From NCBI RefSeq assembly GCF_050433385.1, contig NZ_JBNPXI010000003.1, positions 248,001 to 312,000 of the forward strand: 64,000 nt of DNA, given 5' to 3'. Both the position numbers and the translations under genes were made by a program. How positions within the stretch are numbered: the first letter of the stretch is position 1; every line of letters starts with the position of its first letter. The notes below the pieces were generated by a model. That model was given only the letters and a program-made list of their open reading frames with translations, was not told the origin of the DNA and did no database searches. Source of the DNA: Brassicibacter mesophilus (GTDB lineage: Bacteria > Bacillota > Clostridia > Tissierellales > Proteiniboraceae). This document shows, one piece after another, positions 8,615 through 17,412 of this stretch.

Positions 8615-9020
8615 AGTAACCTGTTGTGCATAAAGCTCTAGTATAAATTAAAATGAGCTTGACAATAACTAGAATGTAATCATATGCTAGAGTCAAATAA
8701 ACATTTTATTTAAATAGATAGAATATTTGCTAGTTTTTTTACGAATCTTTATAATTGAAATTATTCTAACAAAATTGTTGCCATAGTAAATATATAAAAC
8801 CGTAAAAACTTAAGCCATGTAATTTTCATCTAATTATGAAATAGTCATATTAACACTTTTTAAATTAGCATTTGAAAACTCAGATTAGCCTGGTATAAAG
8901 AATTTATTTGACCTGTTCTCTAATTAGATTAAAAACAAACTATTTTATCAATAATTAATATCTAGGAAAGTTTGTAAACTAAGGTAATAGAATTAAATTA
9001 ACTAAATTATGGAGGAAAGC
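8615..9020. other. Intergenic stretch of about 400 bases
   Basis: No coding frame with a ribosome binding site was found. A TTGACA at 8659 with an 18-bp spacer to TATGCT (8683-8688) could be a promoter, but no gene starts within 300 bases and no terminator follows. Otherwise nothing recognisable. Confidence 0.4.
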
Positions 9021-9722
9021 ATGAAAAAATGGATATTATTTTTATCTATATTATTAATAGTCATTATTTTAACTAATTGTAATATTATGGATAAAAAAAC
9101 GGATAAAGAAAATCAGAATTTTTCATACAATTATACTGAAGATGAAAATGATAAAACATATAAGGATTTAATAAATGAACTAAATATGAAGATAGCAAAG
9201 CTTGAAGAAGATATAACAAAAAAAGAAAATGATATAAAGTTATTAGAAGAGGAGCGAGACTACTACCGTGAATTTATTGACTCTCAGTTAGAAACCATGA
9301 ATAAAGAAAGATTAATTAACATAGCCAAGCAAGAAGTAGTTTATTCTGCTTATGTCAAATGGAGTAATAGTGAAGGTATCGAAAAAAGAATAGAAATATC
9401 TGATTCTAATAAATTAGTTATAGAAAACAATACTTTTGACTTAATATTTGTAAAAAAAATTAAGCTTTTTCCTATAATACAAAGTACTATTAAGTATAAA
9501 GAAGTTTTTGATAAAATCGATATACCGAACCTAAAACAACACATAACAATATCAAATTATTCTGATTATATTTCATCACCAACAACTGCTTTAACAGCAG
9601 ATGGTATTGTATACCATTTTGAGACAGTACCGAATTCTACCGAGATAACTGTTCAGATTTCTAGCGAGTTACAAGAAAAGCTTAATATGGATTTTAGTAA
9701 GATAGAATTTAGTATTGAATAG
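9021..9722 (+). CDS. Coiled-coil lipoprotein of unknown function
   Basis: The 233-residue product starts MKKWILFLSILLIVIILTNC, a lipoprotein signal with lipobox LTNC, so Cys20 should carry the lipid anchor. Residues about 45-85 form a charged heptad-like coiled coil (KIAKLEEDITKKENDIKLLEEERD), and a globular beta-rich C-terminal half follows. ATG 9021 is preferred over the one 12 bases upstream, since GGAGGAAAG overlaps the upstream ATG and is spaced correctly for 9021. No enzyme motif is visible. It stands alone between agr cassettes 2 and 3. Confidence 0.65.
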   Translation: MKKWILFLSILLIVIILTNCNIMDKKTDKENQNFSYNYTEDENDKTYKDLINELNMKIAKLEEDITKKENDIKLLEEERDYYREFIDSQLETMNKERLINIAKQEVVYSAYVKWSNSEGIEKRIEISDSNKLVIENNTFDLIFVKKIKLFPIIQSTIKYKEVFDKIDIPNLKQHITISNYSDYISSPTTALTADGIVYHFETVPNSTEITVQISSELQEKLNMDFSKIEFSIE

Positions 9723-9964
9723 ATCGGAAGAATTAACATAAATGATAAGGATAGATTGTATAGAAGGCTTGGAAAGTTTACTAACATGTATTTTAAGAGT
9801 GTAGCGAATGCTATGCTCTTTTTTAGAATAGCATACCAGGGGAACGTGTTGTTTGTCCTGTTATAGCCATGCTTAAGCGCAAAGTCCATAATTAGATAAA
9901 GAAAATTCTTCGCATTTTTACATTTATTTCAGTAATTGTTTTTCATATTAAAACGGAAATAGTG

Positions 9965-10004
9965 ATAGACATAACATCTACAAAAATCGTAGTGTTATGT
10001 CTAT
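9965..10004. other. Long hairpin without T tail
   Basis: ATAGACATAACATCTAC pairs with GTAGTGTTATGTCTAT (one bulged base) around a 7-base loop. It lies between the lipoprotein gene and agr promoter copy 3. A terminator for the upstream gene is possible but the T run is missing. The rest of 9723-10060 shows no gene. Confidence 0.5.
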
Positions 10005-10060
10005 TATTGAAAAGAGGATATTTTTCAGTACTCTCGATTAATATATCTTTTTTTATGCAA

Positions 10061-10125
10061 GTTATGCCTATTATTCGACCACTTATGCCTAATAGCTTGT
10101 CCTTAAAGTAAAATTGTGGTATTTT
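10061..10125 (+). promoter_or_regulatory. Agr-type promoter, copy 3: two LytTR-like repeats plus sigma-A promoter
   Basis: GTTATGC (10061-10067) and CTTATGC (10082-10088) are 21 bp apart, then TTGTCC (10097-10102), 17 bp, TATTTT (10120-10125). The sequence equals copy 2 except for single bases between the repeats. Confidence 0.72.
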
Positions 10126-10159
10126 TAACTTAGAGTAAATATTAAAAGGAAGATGAAAA

Positions 10160-10777
10160 ATGATTAATCAAATGGCATCTTATGTGGTTAATATTATGAA
10201 GCGCAATAATACTATTGATGAAAAAGAAATGGACTTATATGTTTTTGGAATGGAAGTATTGCTTATTACTTCAATCAAGGGAATAGGCCTATTTATTATA
10301 GCGTTTGCACTGGGACTTTTGAAAGAAGCTATTGCTTTTATTTTAGCCTTTAGTATGTTGAGAATGCAAGCAGGAGGGGTGCATCTAGAATCCTTTTGGA
10401 AATGTTTTATTGTTACCAACATTATAACTTTCTTTTCTATATATCTTGTCATATTTTTACCTATCAATCACACTATTATTTATCAGATTATTATATTAGC
10501 TGTATCCATTATTTTAACAATATTATATTCTCCTGTTGATACTCCAAATAAACCTTTAAATGAGGAAGAAACAAAGTTATATAAAAAAAGGAGCTTGTTT
10601 GTAATACTTATAGGAAGCGTAATCATTATCATCCTAAGCCTATTTAGTACATCATTTATTGTTTATGGTAATATCGCATCATTTGGTTTTTTATGTGAGG
10701 GAATTACTTTGACACCTTTGGTGGCAAAGAAAAAAATAGATGATTTAGGAGGTGAACTGAATGAAAGGGAAAACTAA
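10160..10777 (+). CDS. agrB: AgrB-like peptide-processing membrane endopeptidase, copy 3
   Basis: The protein has 205 residues, nearly identical to copy 2, with the same RMQAGGVHLESFWKC motif (His75, Cys82) and the same transmembrane pattern. It carries a 10-residue C-terminal extension (LGGELNEREN) because the stop is shifted, so the gene overlaps agrD3 by 17 bases, whereas in cassette 2 a 13-base gap separates the genes. The substitutions are scattered and conservative, showing that both copies are kept functional or that the duplication is recent. Confidence 0.92.
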   Translation: MINQMASYVVNIMKRNNTIDEKEMDLYVFGMEVLLITSIKGIGLFIIAFALGLLKEAIAFILAFSMLRMQAGGVHLESFWKCFIVTNIITFFSIYLVIFLPINHTIIYQIIILAVSIILTILYSPVDTPNKPLNEEETKLYKKRSLFVILIGSVIIIILSLFSTSFIVYGNIASFGFLCEGITLTPLVAKKKIDDLGGELNEREN

Positions 10778-10880
10778 ATTATTAGGTAGCGTTGCAGCAG
10801 CAGCTATGGTTTTTGCTAATTTAGGAATGAATGTAAACTGTATCGGTATTTTGTATCAACCTAAGTGTCCTAGAAGATAA
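10761..10880 (+). CDS. agrD: AgrD-like cyclic autoinducer peptide precursor, copy 3
   Basis: The precursor has 39 residues, MKGKTKLLGSVAAAAMVFANLG then MNVNCIGILYQPKCPRR. The leader has diverged most of the three (KTKLLG for KAKILN) while the core and tail up to CP are unchanged, which suggests selection on the signal itself. The ribosome binding site AGGAGGTGA lies inside agrB3. Confidence 0.88.
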   Translation: MKGKTKLLGSVAAAAMVFANLGMNVNCIGILYQPKCPRR

Positions 10881-10881
10881 C

Positions 10882-11023
10882 TCAACGACTTAGCATCAAA
10901 AAGATATTTGGTTTCAGAAATTATGAAGCAGAAGTAGAAGAACACAAATATAGAACTACAGCTAAATTTTATGATGATTTAGGAGTAGTAGCTGAAAACT
11001 ATATTGCTGATCATAATCTGTAA
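10882..11023 (+). pseudogene. Gene fragment of unknown origin behind agrD3
   Basis: A frame open for about 45 codons up to TAA 11021-11023 ends with VVAENYIADHNL and has no start codon or ribosome binding site. Its composition (EVEEHKYRTTAKFYDDLG) looks coding. It is probably the 3' end of a gene truncated when cassette 3 was inserted or rearranged. The original product is not recognised. Confidence 0.35.
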
Positions 11024-11054
11024 AAAAATTTGAAGTTTTGAGGGCATATTTATT

Positions 11055-11085
11055 GAGACTGACTTTAATGTCGGTCTCTATTTTT
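11055..11085 (+). terminator. Rho-independent terminator of agr cassette 3
   Basis: GAGACTGAC and GTCGGTCTC pair (one G-T pair) around TTTAAT and are followed by TATTTTT. Confidence 0.75.
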
Positions 11086-11099
11086 CGGCACAAAAAAAT

Positions 11100-11126
11100 A
11101 AAAAGGACACATAATCTATCCTTTTT
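11100..11126 (-). terminator. Rho-independent terminator of pepT
   Basis: Read on the minus strand, AAAAAGGA and TCCTTTTT pair, followed by ATTTTTTT. It lies about 65 bases after the pepT stop. Confidence 0.65.
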
Positions 11127-11192
11127 ATTTGATGGCGTGCTTTATTGTATGAGAGTAACAATTCTTGCACATTTCAATATCTGGAGGGGCCT

Positions 11193-12416
11193 TTATTCAG
11201 CATATAGCTCAGCTATCTTAAGTATAACCTCAACTGCTTTTTCCATAGACTCTACACATATATATTCATATTTGCCATGGAAGTTATGCCCACCAGTAAA
11301 AATATTAGGGCATGGTAATCCCATGTAAGATAACCTTGCTCCGTCAGTGCCTCCGCGAATAGGCTTAATCTTCGGGCTAACTCCGACTTCATTCATAGCT
11401 CTACTTGCTATATCAACCACATGCATAACGGGTTCAATTTTTTCTTTCATGTTATAGTATTGATCTTTTAGCTCTAATGATAATGTATTTTCACCATATT
11501 TTATATTTAGGAACTCAACTACTTTTTTAATAAGTTTTTTCTTTTGTTCAAAATTATCTTTATCATGATCTCTTATAATATATTGAATAGTAGTCTCTTC
11601 AACTTCTCCGTTTATCCCCACTAAATGGAAGAAACCTTCATAGTTTTCAGTATACTGTGGTTTTTGGTTCTCTGGTAGCATTGCATTTAGTTCTATAGCT
11701 ATTTCCATAGAGTTAATCATTTTGTTTTTTGCAGATCCGGGATGGACATTTCTACCTTGAATAGTTATTTTTGCCCCAGCAGCATTGAAGTTTTCGTATT
11801 CAAGTTCACCAATTGTTCCACCATCTATTGTGTAAGCATAGTCAGCACCAAATTTCTCTACATCAAAATAGTCAGCACCTTGACCTACTTCTTCATCTGG
11901 AGTAAATGCTACCTTTATTGTACCATGTTTAATAGAAGGGTTGTTGACAAGATACTCTATAGCTGTAATTATCTCAGCTATACCAGCTTTATCATCTGCA
12001 CCAAGTAGAGTAGTTCCATCTGTAGTAATCAATGTTTTACCTATGTATTCCTTTAAATCTGAGAAATTTTTTGGAGAGAGAACAATATTTTTTTCACTGT
12101 TTAAGATTATATCGTTTCCATTGTAGTTATCAACAAAAATAGGGTTTACATTTTCACCAGACATGTCTGGGCTTGTATCCATGTGAGCAATAAAACCTAT
12201 AGTTGGAACGTCCTTGTCAATATTAGAAGAAAGAGTAGCCATTACATATCCTTTTTCATCGACTGAAGCATCATTAAGCCCTATTTCTTTTAATTCTTTG
12301 ACTAATAGGTTAGCTAGATTAAATTGTTTTTTTGTGCTTGGAAAGGTTTTAGAATTCTCATCTGATTTCGTATCAATTTTTACATACCTTAAAAATTTGT
12401 CAGTTACTTTTTCCAT
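11193..12416 (-). CDS. pepT: Peptidase T (tripeptide aminopeptidase)
   Basis: The 407-residue protein is the normal length for PepT, an M20-family cytoplasmic di-zinc enzyme that removes the N-terminal residue from tripeptides. Metal and catalytic residues are in place: His78 and Asp80 in GFIAHMDTSPDMSG, Asp141 in LLGADDKAG, Glu175-Glu176 in PDEEVGQG, Asp198 in TIDGG and the C-terminal GGHNFHGKYE His. Start MEKVTDKF at 12416 is chosen because AAGGGAGATG lies at proper distance; an ATG 30 bases upstream precedes that site. The gene is monocistronic and closes off the agr region on the opposite strand. Confidence 0.95.
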   Translation of the reverse strand: MEKVTDKFLRYVKIDTKSDENSKTFPSTKKQFNLANLLVKELKEIGLNDASVDEKGYVMATLSSNIDKDVPTIGFIAHMDTSPDMSGENVNPIFVDNYNGNDIILNSEKNIVLSPKNFSDLKEYIGKTLITTDGTTLLGADDKAGIAEIITAIEYLVNNPSIKHGTIKVAFTPDEEVGQGADYFDVEKFGADYAYTIDGGTIGELEYENFNAAGAKITIQGRNVHPGSAKNKMINSMEIAIELNAMLPENQKPQYTENYEGFFHLVGINGEVEETTIQYIIRDHDKDNFEQKKKLIKKVVEFLNIKYGENTLSLELKDQYYNMKEKIEPVMHVVDIASRAMNEVGVSPKIKPIRGGTDGARLSYMGLPCPNIFTGGHNFHGKYEYICVESMEKAVEVILKIAELYAE

Positions 12417-12574
12417 AAAAAACATCTCCCTTTCGAACATTTTCAAGATTTACTTTAACTGTATTATACTTTATTTTTTTATTGATTTACAAGTACTGAT
12501 ATTTTGCTGTAATAATGGAACAAAATAACAGTATTTACGTCAGTATGATTAATATTATATTAGGAGTTGATGAT

Positions 12575-14134
12575 ATGAATAAAAAAGGGCTGATAGTTGC
12601 AATATTAGCTATAGCATTAACTTTTTTAATAGCTTGTAAAAGTACCGAAGTAAATGATTCTATCAAAGATGTACAAACTAATACTGATGTTCAGGATGTT
12701 GAAATCCAAGATAAACATAAAACAAGTGAAGATGAGTTAAAAGAAGAAGCGGAAAAAATATTTACAGTTGATAATAGTGAAAATAAAATAAAAATATTAT
12801 TTGATTCAAAAAGTAAACTACAGCCTTCTTTTTATGATGTCAAATGGCTTAATAATACTAATTTTGCTTACAAATGTTATTCAAAAGATGGTATGAATAA
12901 CAGGTACTATGAATTTAATACCTTAACCAAAGAAATAAAACAAACATTTAATTTAGACGGCGAGTATTACTGGCAGACACTAGTGAATGATGGGCAAGGG
13001 CTCATATACTCGAATGATGGATTTAATGGACTGTATTATTTATCTAAAAACAAAGAAAGTACAAAAATCATGGATTCCCAAAGGTGGTATAATATATCTC
13101 CAGATGGGAGAAAAATTATAATCAATGGCTCTCCTACAAAAGATAGTACTCAAGAGCATTTTCAAAGATATATTTATGATATTGAAAGTGGAGCACTCAT
13201 TCTAAATGAATCAATTCCTGACATGGACTATGTATTTTCGTATTTAGCAGCTAGATGGAGTCATGATTCGATCCACATTTCTTCGCAAGAAACAGATAAA
13301 AGTAATAGTTTGAAGATTATCGATACAGTTAATAATAAAGTGAAAAAAGAAATCATTATTGATGGAGCGATTATATCCTATCCATGCTGGTCTACTAATG
13401 GAAAGGAACTTGCTTTCTTAGTTCAATCGGAACAAAATAGTGGATACGTTTTAGAGGGCGAAGATACGAATTTTTACTTATCTGATAGAGTAGGTATTTA
13501 TAGTACCGAAGATAATTCTCTTAAATATATTGACCTTAAAGATTCCTTAGCAGTAAATCCTATAACTTGGGGAATAGAGAGTTCGGGTTTCTTCATTGAT
13601 ACAGTGCCTAAAAGTACAGCAGATGAAATCTTAGGTCGGACACATGATAGTGAAATAAATGAAAAATATGCTATGAATTATGTTAATGTTAGTACTGAAA
13701 AAGTGAAAGAGATTTTTAAAATAAAAATAGACATGTACTACAATAACATCCTAGTAACAACTGTTCCTTTAAAAATGCAAGATGATGGAACATTATTATA
13801 TTATGAGTCGAATGAACTTGATGGGGAAATATCTTCTGTAAAAGCTTTTAATAGAGATACTGGAGAAATTATAGAAATATTTGAATCTAAAAGCTATATA
13901 CAGCAGATATTTGAGAAAGATGATAAATTAGTTGTGATCTCTCAAGATGGTATATATGACATTGATAAAGACTTAAAACATGAGACCGTATTTAGTTTTG
14001 ACACTTACAATGACGAAGGACTATCGTATATATACACTTCTGTCTCTCCTGATAAAGAAAGAGCAATTGTTGGGGTGGAGTACATTCATGGCTCACCTAA
14101 AGAAAGCTTTTTTGAATTAATAGATTTAAAATAA
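12575..14134 (+). CDS. Propeller-like (TolB/WD-type) lipoprotein of unknown function
   Basis: The 519-residue product starts MNKKGLIVAILAIALTFLIAC, a lipoprotein signal with lipobox LIAC. An acidic linker (about 22-65) is followed by repeated motifs such as ISPDGRKIIING, CWSTNGKELAFL and SVSPDKERAIVG. These are the SPDG-type strands of TolB/DPP-like beta-propellers, so a six- or seven-bladed propeller outside the membrane is likely. ATG 12575 follows AGGAGTTGATGAT; the longer frame starting at 12515 would bury the signal peptide. Such proteins bind ligands or proteins; no catalytic triad is seen. Confidence 0.65.
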   Translation: MNKKGLIVAILAIALTFLIACKSTEVNDSIKDVQTNTDVQDVEIQDKHKTSEDELKEEAEKIFTVDNSENKIKILFDSKSKLQPSFYDVKWLNNTNFAYKCYSKDGMNNRYYEFNTLTKEIKQTFNLDGEYYWQTLVNDGQGLIYSNDGFNGLYYLSKNKESTKIMDSQRWYNISPDGRKIIINGSPTKDSTQEHFQRYIYDIESGALILNESIPDMDYVFSYLAARWSHDSIHISSQETDKSNSLKIIDTVNNKVKKEIIIDGAIISYPCWSTNGKELAFLVQSEQNSGYVLEGEDTNFYLSDRVGIYSTEDNSLKYIDLKDSLAVNPITWGIESSGFFIDTVPKSTADEILGRTHDSEINEKYAMNYVNVSTEKVKEIFKIKIDMYYNNILVTTVPLKMQDDGTLLYYESNELDGEISSVKAFNRDTGEIIEIFESKSYIQQIFEKDDKLVVISQDGIYDIDKDLKHETVFSFDTYNDEGLSYIYTSVSPDKERAIVGVEYIHGSPKESFFELIDLK

Positions 14135-14259
14135 GACATTATTTATCATTATTTTTAAAAAAAGAGTCATAATAAATGTTTAAATGATATTATATCGGGT
14201 AAAAAAGGAATAGATAGATGATAATAATTATCATTAAATCCCCCAAACTCCCCCGTTTC

Positions 14260-14290
14260 AACAGGACCTTTATAGGTCCTGTTGTTTTTT
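14260..14290 (+). terminator. Rho-independent terminator
   Basis: AACAGGACC and GGTCCTGTT pair perfectly around TTTATA and are followed by GTTTTTT. Confidence 0.88.
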
Positions 14291-14352
14291 CAAAAAGTAA
14301 TAGTATTGTAATTAAACTGTAACGTTAATTGGCTTAAATACTAACGAAAAAC

Positions 14353-14361
14353 TGGTATAAT
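14353..14361 (+). promoter_or_regulatory. Extended -10 promoter of the GH18 gene
   Basis: TGG directly before TATAAT (14356-14361) makes an extended -10 element. No good -35 is seen at 17 bp. It lies 30 bases before the start codon of the GH18 gene. Confidence 0.5.
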
Positions 14362-14390
14362 ATATTAAAAGAACTATAGGGGGTAGGCAC

Positions 14391-16091
14391 ATGGCGAAAA
14401 AAGTACTATTATTTACATTTACTGTAGTTGTTATGACTTTATTTTCAATGGTAGGAATGCTGTTTTTAAGACCAGTTGAACCATATCATACTGTTATGGC
14501 ATTTTCAGATGAGGTAGTAAACATTGTAATTGATGACCAGAATATACAGACTAATATCTATCCAGTTATTCAGGGGAATCAAATACTTATACCAGTAAGT
14601 TTATTAAAGGACTATATTTATAGTGATATAGAATTAAGCGAGCAATACAACAGATTATATGTGAACATAAAAAGTCCTAATTTTAAGCTCGAAACAGAGG
14701 AATTAGATAATAGAATAGAAGATGGAATAAATCTGAATTTTCTCACTCAAAATATTGATGATATAAATTACATAAACATTGTAGGATTAGAAAAAATATT
14801 TGGTATATCAGTGGAATATAAAGAAGAAAGTAATATACTAATCATAGACAAAATAAGAGAAAATGATGAAATTGGAAAGATAAATCACTCTACATATCTA
14901 AGACTTGATAAATCTTCATTTAGCTCTAAACTGGACAAGCTAAGCAAGGATGAAAGGGTTTTAGTATTTGAAGAAGATGGGAAATGGGTAAAAATAAGAA
15001 CAGATAAGGGTTTTATAGGATATGTTCAGAAAAAATACATTGATGCTAACGTGGAGGAAAAGAACGTAGATATATCTCTAAATGAGGTTAGAGAAGACTG
15101 GAAACCGACTGGAAAGCTTAATCTTGTCTGGGAATACGTGAGAAAATACTCTCCTGATCTATCAACAGAACAGAAGATAGAAGGCCTCGATGTAATATCT
15201 CCTACTTGGTTTTCAATAGTTGATGCAAGTGGATATGTGGTAAACAATGCTGATTATAAGTATTCACAAGATGCGCATTCTAAAGGATATAAGGTATGGG
15301 GACTTATTGACAATAGTTTTGATAAAGAATTGACTAAAGCCTTACTTGCTGATGAGAAGGCACAGGAAAGAGCAATAAATCAGATATTAATTTATGCGAG
15401 TATTTATGACCTTGATGGAATAAATATTGATTTTGAAAATGTATACTACGAAGATAAAGACAATCTTACTAGTTTTGTAGACAAGCTAACAAAAGCATTA
15501 AAGCAACAAAATTTAGTAGTATCTATGGATACAACTGTTCCATCATCTAGTTCAACATGGTCGAAGTTTTACGATAGAGAAAAGCTGAGCCAAATATTAG
15601 ATTACGTGATGGTGATGACTTATGATGAACACTGGGCTGCAAGTCCAAAAAGTGGATCTGTAGCTTCACTAAGTTGGGTTGACAGAAGCATAGAAAGAAC
15701 ACTTGAATATATTCCTAAGGAAAAACTAATAATGGGAATACCGTTCTATACAAGGGAATGGGAAGAAACTAAGGATGCGAATGGTAAGATAACAGTAAAG
15801 TCAAAGGCCCTGTCTATGGAGGCAGTATCTAATAGGATAAAAGACAATAATTCGCAGATAGTGTGGCTTGAAGATGTAGGCCAGAATTATACTGAGTATA
15901 TTAAAGATGGCAAGAAATATAGAATATGGATTGAGGACGAAAAATCAATAGAGCTTAAGTCATCATTAGTGTATAAACATGATTTAGTAGGAACAGCTTC
16001 TTGGAGAAAAGGGTTTGAAGTTGAAGGTGTGTGGACAGTATTAAACAATGTTATTAAGTTCAATAATAAATTGGTAATGAATAGAGAATAG
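14391..16091 (+). CDS. Exported GH18 glycosidase with SH3-like domain (spore/cell-wall hydrolase type)
   Basis: The protein has 566 residues: an N-terminal membrane/signal segment (about 5-27), a copper-amine-oxidase-N-like region (about 40-155), an SH3-type domain (about 165-218, with VLVFEEDGKWVKIRT) and a GH18 barrel (about 235-560). The GH18 motif DGINIDFE spans residues 342-349, giving catalytic Glu349 and the assisting Asp347. YVMVMTYDEH and GIPFYTREW match later barrel strands. The set resembles spore-cortex or peptidoglycan N-acetylglucosaminidases of the SleL/YdhD group. GGGGG precedes the ATG. The exact substrate is inferred from the domain architecture. Confidence 0.85.
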   Translation: MAKKVLLFTFTVVVMTLFSMVGMLFLRPVEPYHTVMAFSDEVVNIVIDDQNIQTNIYPVIQGNQILIPVSLLKDYIYSDIELSEQYNRLYVNIKSPNFKLETEELDNRIEDGINLNFLTQNIDDINYINIVGLEKIFGISVEYKEESNILIIDKIRENDEIGKINHSTYLRLDKSSFSSKLDKLSKDERVLVFEEDGKWVKIRTDKGFIGYVQKKYIDANVEEKNVDISLNEVREDWKPTGKLNLVWEYVRKYSPDLSTEQKIEGLDVISPTWFSIVDASGYVVNNADYKYSQDAHSKGYKVWGLIDNSFDKELTKALLADEKAQERAINQILIYASIYDLDGINIDFENVYYEDKDNLTSFVDKLTKALKQQNLVVSMDTTVPSSSSTWSKFYDREKLSQILDYVMVMTYDEHWAASPKSGSVASLSWVDRSIERTLEYIPKEKLIMGIPFYTREWEETKDANGKITVKSKALSMEAVSNRIKDNNSQIVWLEDVGQNYTEYIKDGKKYRIWIEDEKSIELKSSLVYKHDLVGTASWRKGFEVEGVWTVLNNVIKFNNKLVMNRE

Positions 16092-16289
16092 ACCATAATA
16101 AATAGTTTGCAAGCTCAAAAAAATGTCGTAAAATGTACCATTAAAGTTTTGCTAAAATATATTAAAAAATGTTGAAACATAAGAAAGGAAATGGTATTAT
16201 ATTACACGGCAATTAAAGTTTTACAAAATTGAGAGTGAAAATCTAATTGAAGCTTGCTATCTATTTTATTGTAGGGAAGGGAAGAGGAT

Positions 16290-16454
16290 ATGAAAAAAGT
16301 GGCGTTATTTAGAATAAAGGACATCATTAAGGACAAGCGAGAGGAGCTAGATGAACTTTTATCTAATGACCATGTAGATAAAGAGAAAGCTTTAGAATTG
16401 AGCGTTGAGCTGGACAAGCTTATATCTAAATATTATTGTATAGTAAATGAATAA
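16290..16454 (+). CDS. Spo0E-like aspartyl-phosphate phosphatase
   Basis: This 54-residue protein consists of two predicted helices: IKDKREELDELLSN, a turn, and ALELSVELDKLISKYYC. The second helix holds the family motif SxxLDxLI complete with its Asp. Spo0E-type proteins dephosphorylate Spo0A~P and delay sporulation. ATG follows GGGAAGAGGAT. It stands alone between terminators. A near match to a Spo0A box (TGTCGTA, 16124-16130) lies in the 198-base upstream region, but one base is off and this is weak. The gene is small but the motif is clear. Confidence 0.82.
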   Translation: MKKVALFRIKDIIKDKREELDELLSNDHVDKEKALELSVELDKLISKYYCIVNE

Positions 16455-16456
16455 AA

Positions 16457-16495
16457 AAATGTCTGCATAATATTATGCAGACATTTCTTTTTTAT
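16457..16495. terminator. Bidirectional terminator
   Basis: ATGTCTGCATAAT and ATTATGCAGACAT form a perfect stem with T-rich tails on both strands, serving the Spo0E-like gene (+) and the ZIP transporter gene (-). Confidence 0.88.
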
Positions 16496-17274
16496 CCTAA
16501 AGTAACATCTAAAAACATCATAATAACAAATCCAATTAATACTCCATAAGTTGCTTGTCTCTCAAAACCATTTTTATGAGTCTCAGGAATTATTTCATCA
16601 CTTATAACAAATAACATCGCACCAGCAGCAAAAGCAAGAACTAGTGGAAGAATTGGCCTTGCAAATTGTACTAAAAATAATCCTATAAATCCTCCTATAG
16701 GTTCCACTAGGCCAGTAAGTAAAGCTATGAAGAATGCTTTGCCAGTTGAATATTTTTCTCTTAATAAAGCAAGTGCAACAGCCATTCCTTCAGGAAGGTT
16801 TTGTAAGCCTATACCTATAGCTAAAGTTAATCCATTAGATATATTTCTGTCACCAAAACCAACACCAACAGCAAGTCCTTCAGGGAAATTATGTATTGTT
16901 ATAGCTATTATGAATAGCCACATTTTAGCTAGAGAAGATTTTCTTCCTTCCTCACGTTTATCTAAAAGGTGAACATGTGGTGAATGCTTATCTGTAAAGT
17001 CTAAAAAAATTCCACCTAATAGAATTCCTACTAATGCAATAGCAGCCCCCTTAACTCCACCGCCACCATAATCTATAGCAGGAACAACTAAAGAAAATGA
17101 TGTAGCAGCTAGCATTACACCAGCAGCAAACCCAAGCATTATATCAAGAGTTTTATTAGAAATATTTTTTGTGAAAAAAATAGGAATAGCTCCAAGTCCA
17201 GTTGCCAATCCTGCACCAATACTTGCTAGAATACCGATTAATATAACATTGTCTGAATTTAAAATACTAGTCAT
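16492..17274 (-). CDS. zupT: ZIP-family metal (zinc) transporter
   Basis: The 260-residue membrane protein has about eight helices and the two ZIP metal-site helices: HNFPEGLAVGVGFGD and LQNLPEGMAVALALL, where His, Asn, Pro and Glu line the transport site. A short His-containing segment (DKHSPHVHL) lies in the cytoplasmic loop. ZIP proteins import zinc and other divalent metals. GGAGGT precedes the ATG. It is transcribed alone. No Zur or Fur-type box was recognised upstream, so regulation is unknown; metal specificity cannot be read from sequence. Confidence 0.88.
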   Translation of the reverse strand: MTSILNSDNVILIGILASIGAGLATGLGAIPIFFTKNISNKTLDIMLGFAAGVMLAATSFSLVVPAIDYGGGGVKGAAIALVGILLGGIFLDFTDKHSPHVHLLDKREEGRKSSLAKMWLFIIAITIHNFPEGLAVGVGFGDRNISNGLTLAIGIGLQNLPEGMAVALALLREKYSTGKAFFIALLTGLVEPIGGFIGLFLVQFARPILPLVLAFAAGAMLFVISDEIIPETHKNGFERQATYGVLIGFVIMMFLDVTLG

Positions 17275-17412
17275 ATAAATACCTCCAAAGTCAAAATGAT
17301 AAACAAAATTATAGATTATATTTACCCTAATTTTTTTATTTATATCAAAAAGTTTAATTTCTTATGTATATTTGCTAATATTAGTATAAAGAACAAAAAT
17401 GGAGTTGATAGT

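Noticed and set aside
9653..9889. 78-codon minus-strand frame opposite the end of the coiled-coil lipoprotein
   Set aside because: No ribosome binding site, antisense to a real gene over part of its length, and no recognisable protein features.
11742..12528. Plus-strand frames opposite pepT
   Set aside because: They lie entirely antisense to the conserved peptidase gene or run through its start region, without ribosome binding sites.
16124..16130. Spo0A box (TGTCGTA) upstream of the Spo0E-like gene
   Set aside because: One base differs from TGTCGAA and the region is AT-rich, so a chance match is likely; not listed as a feature.
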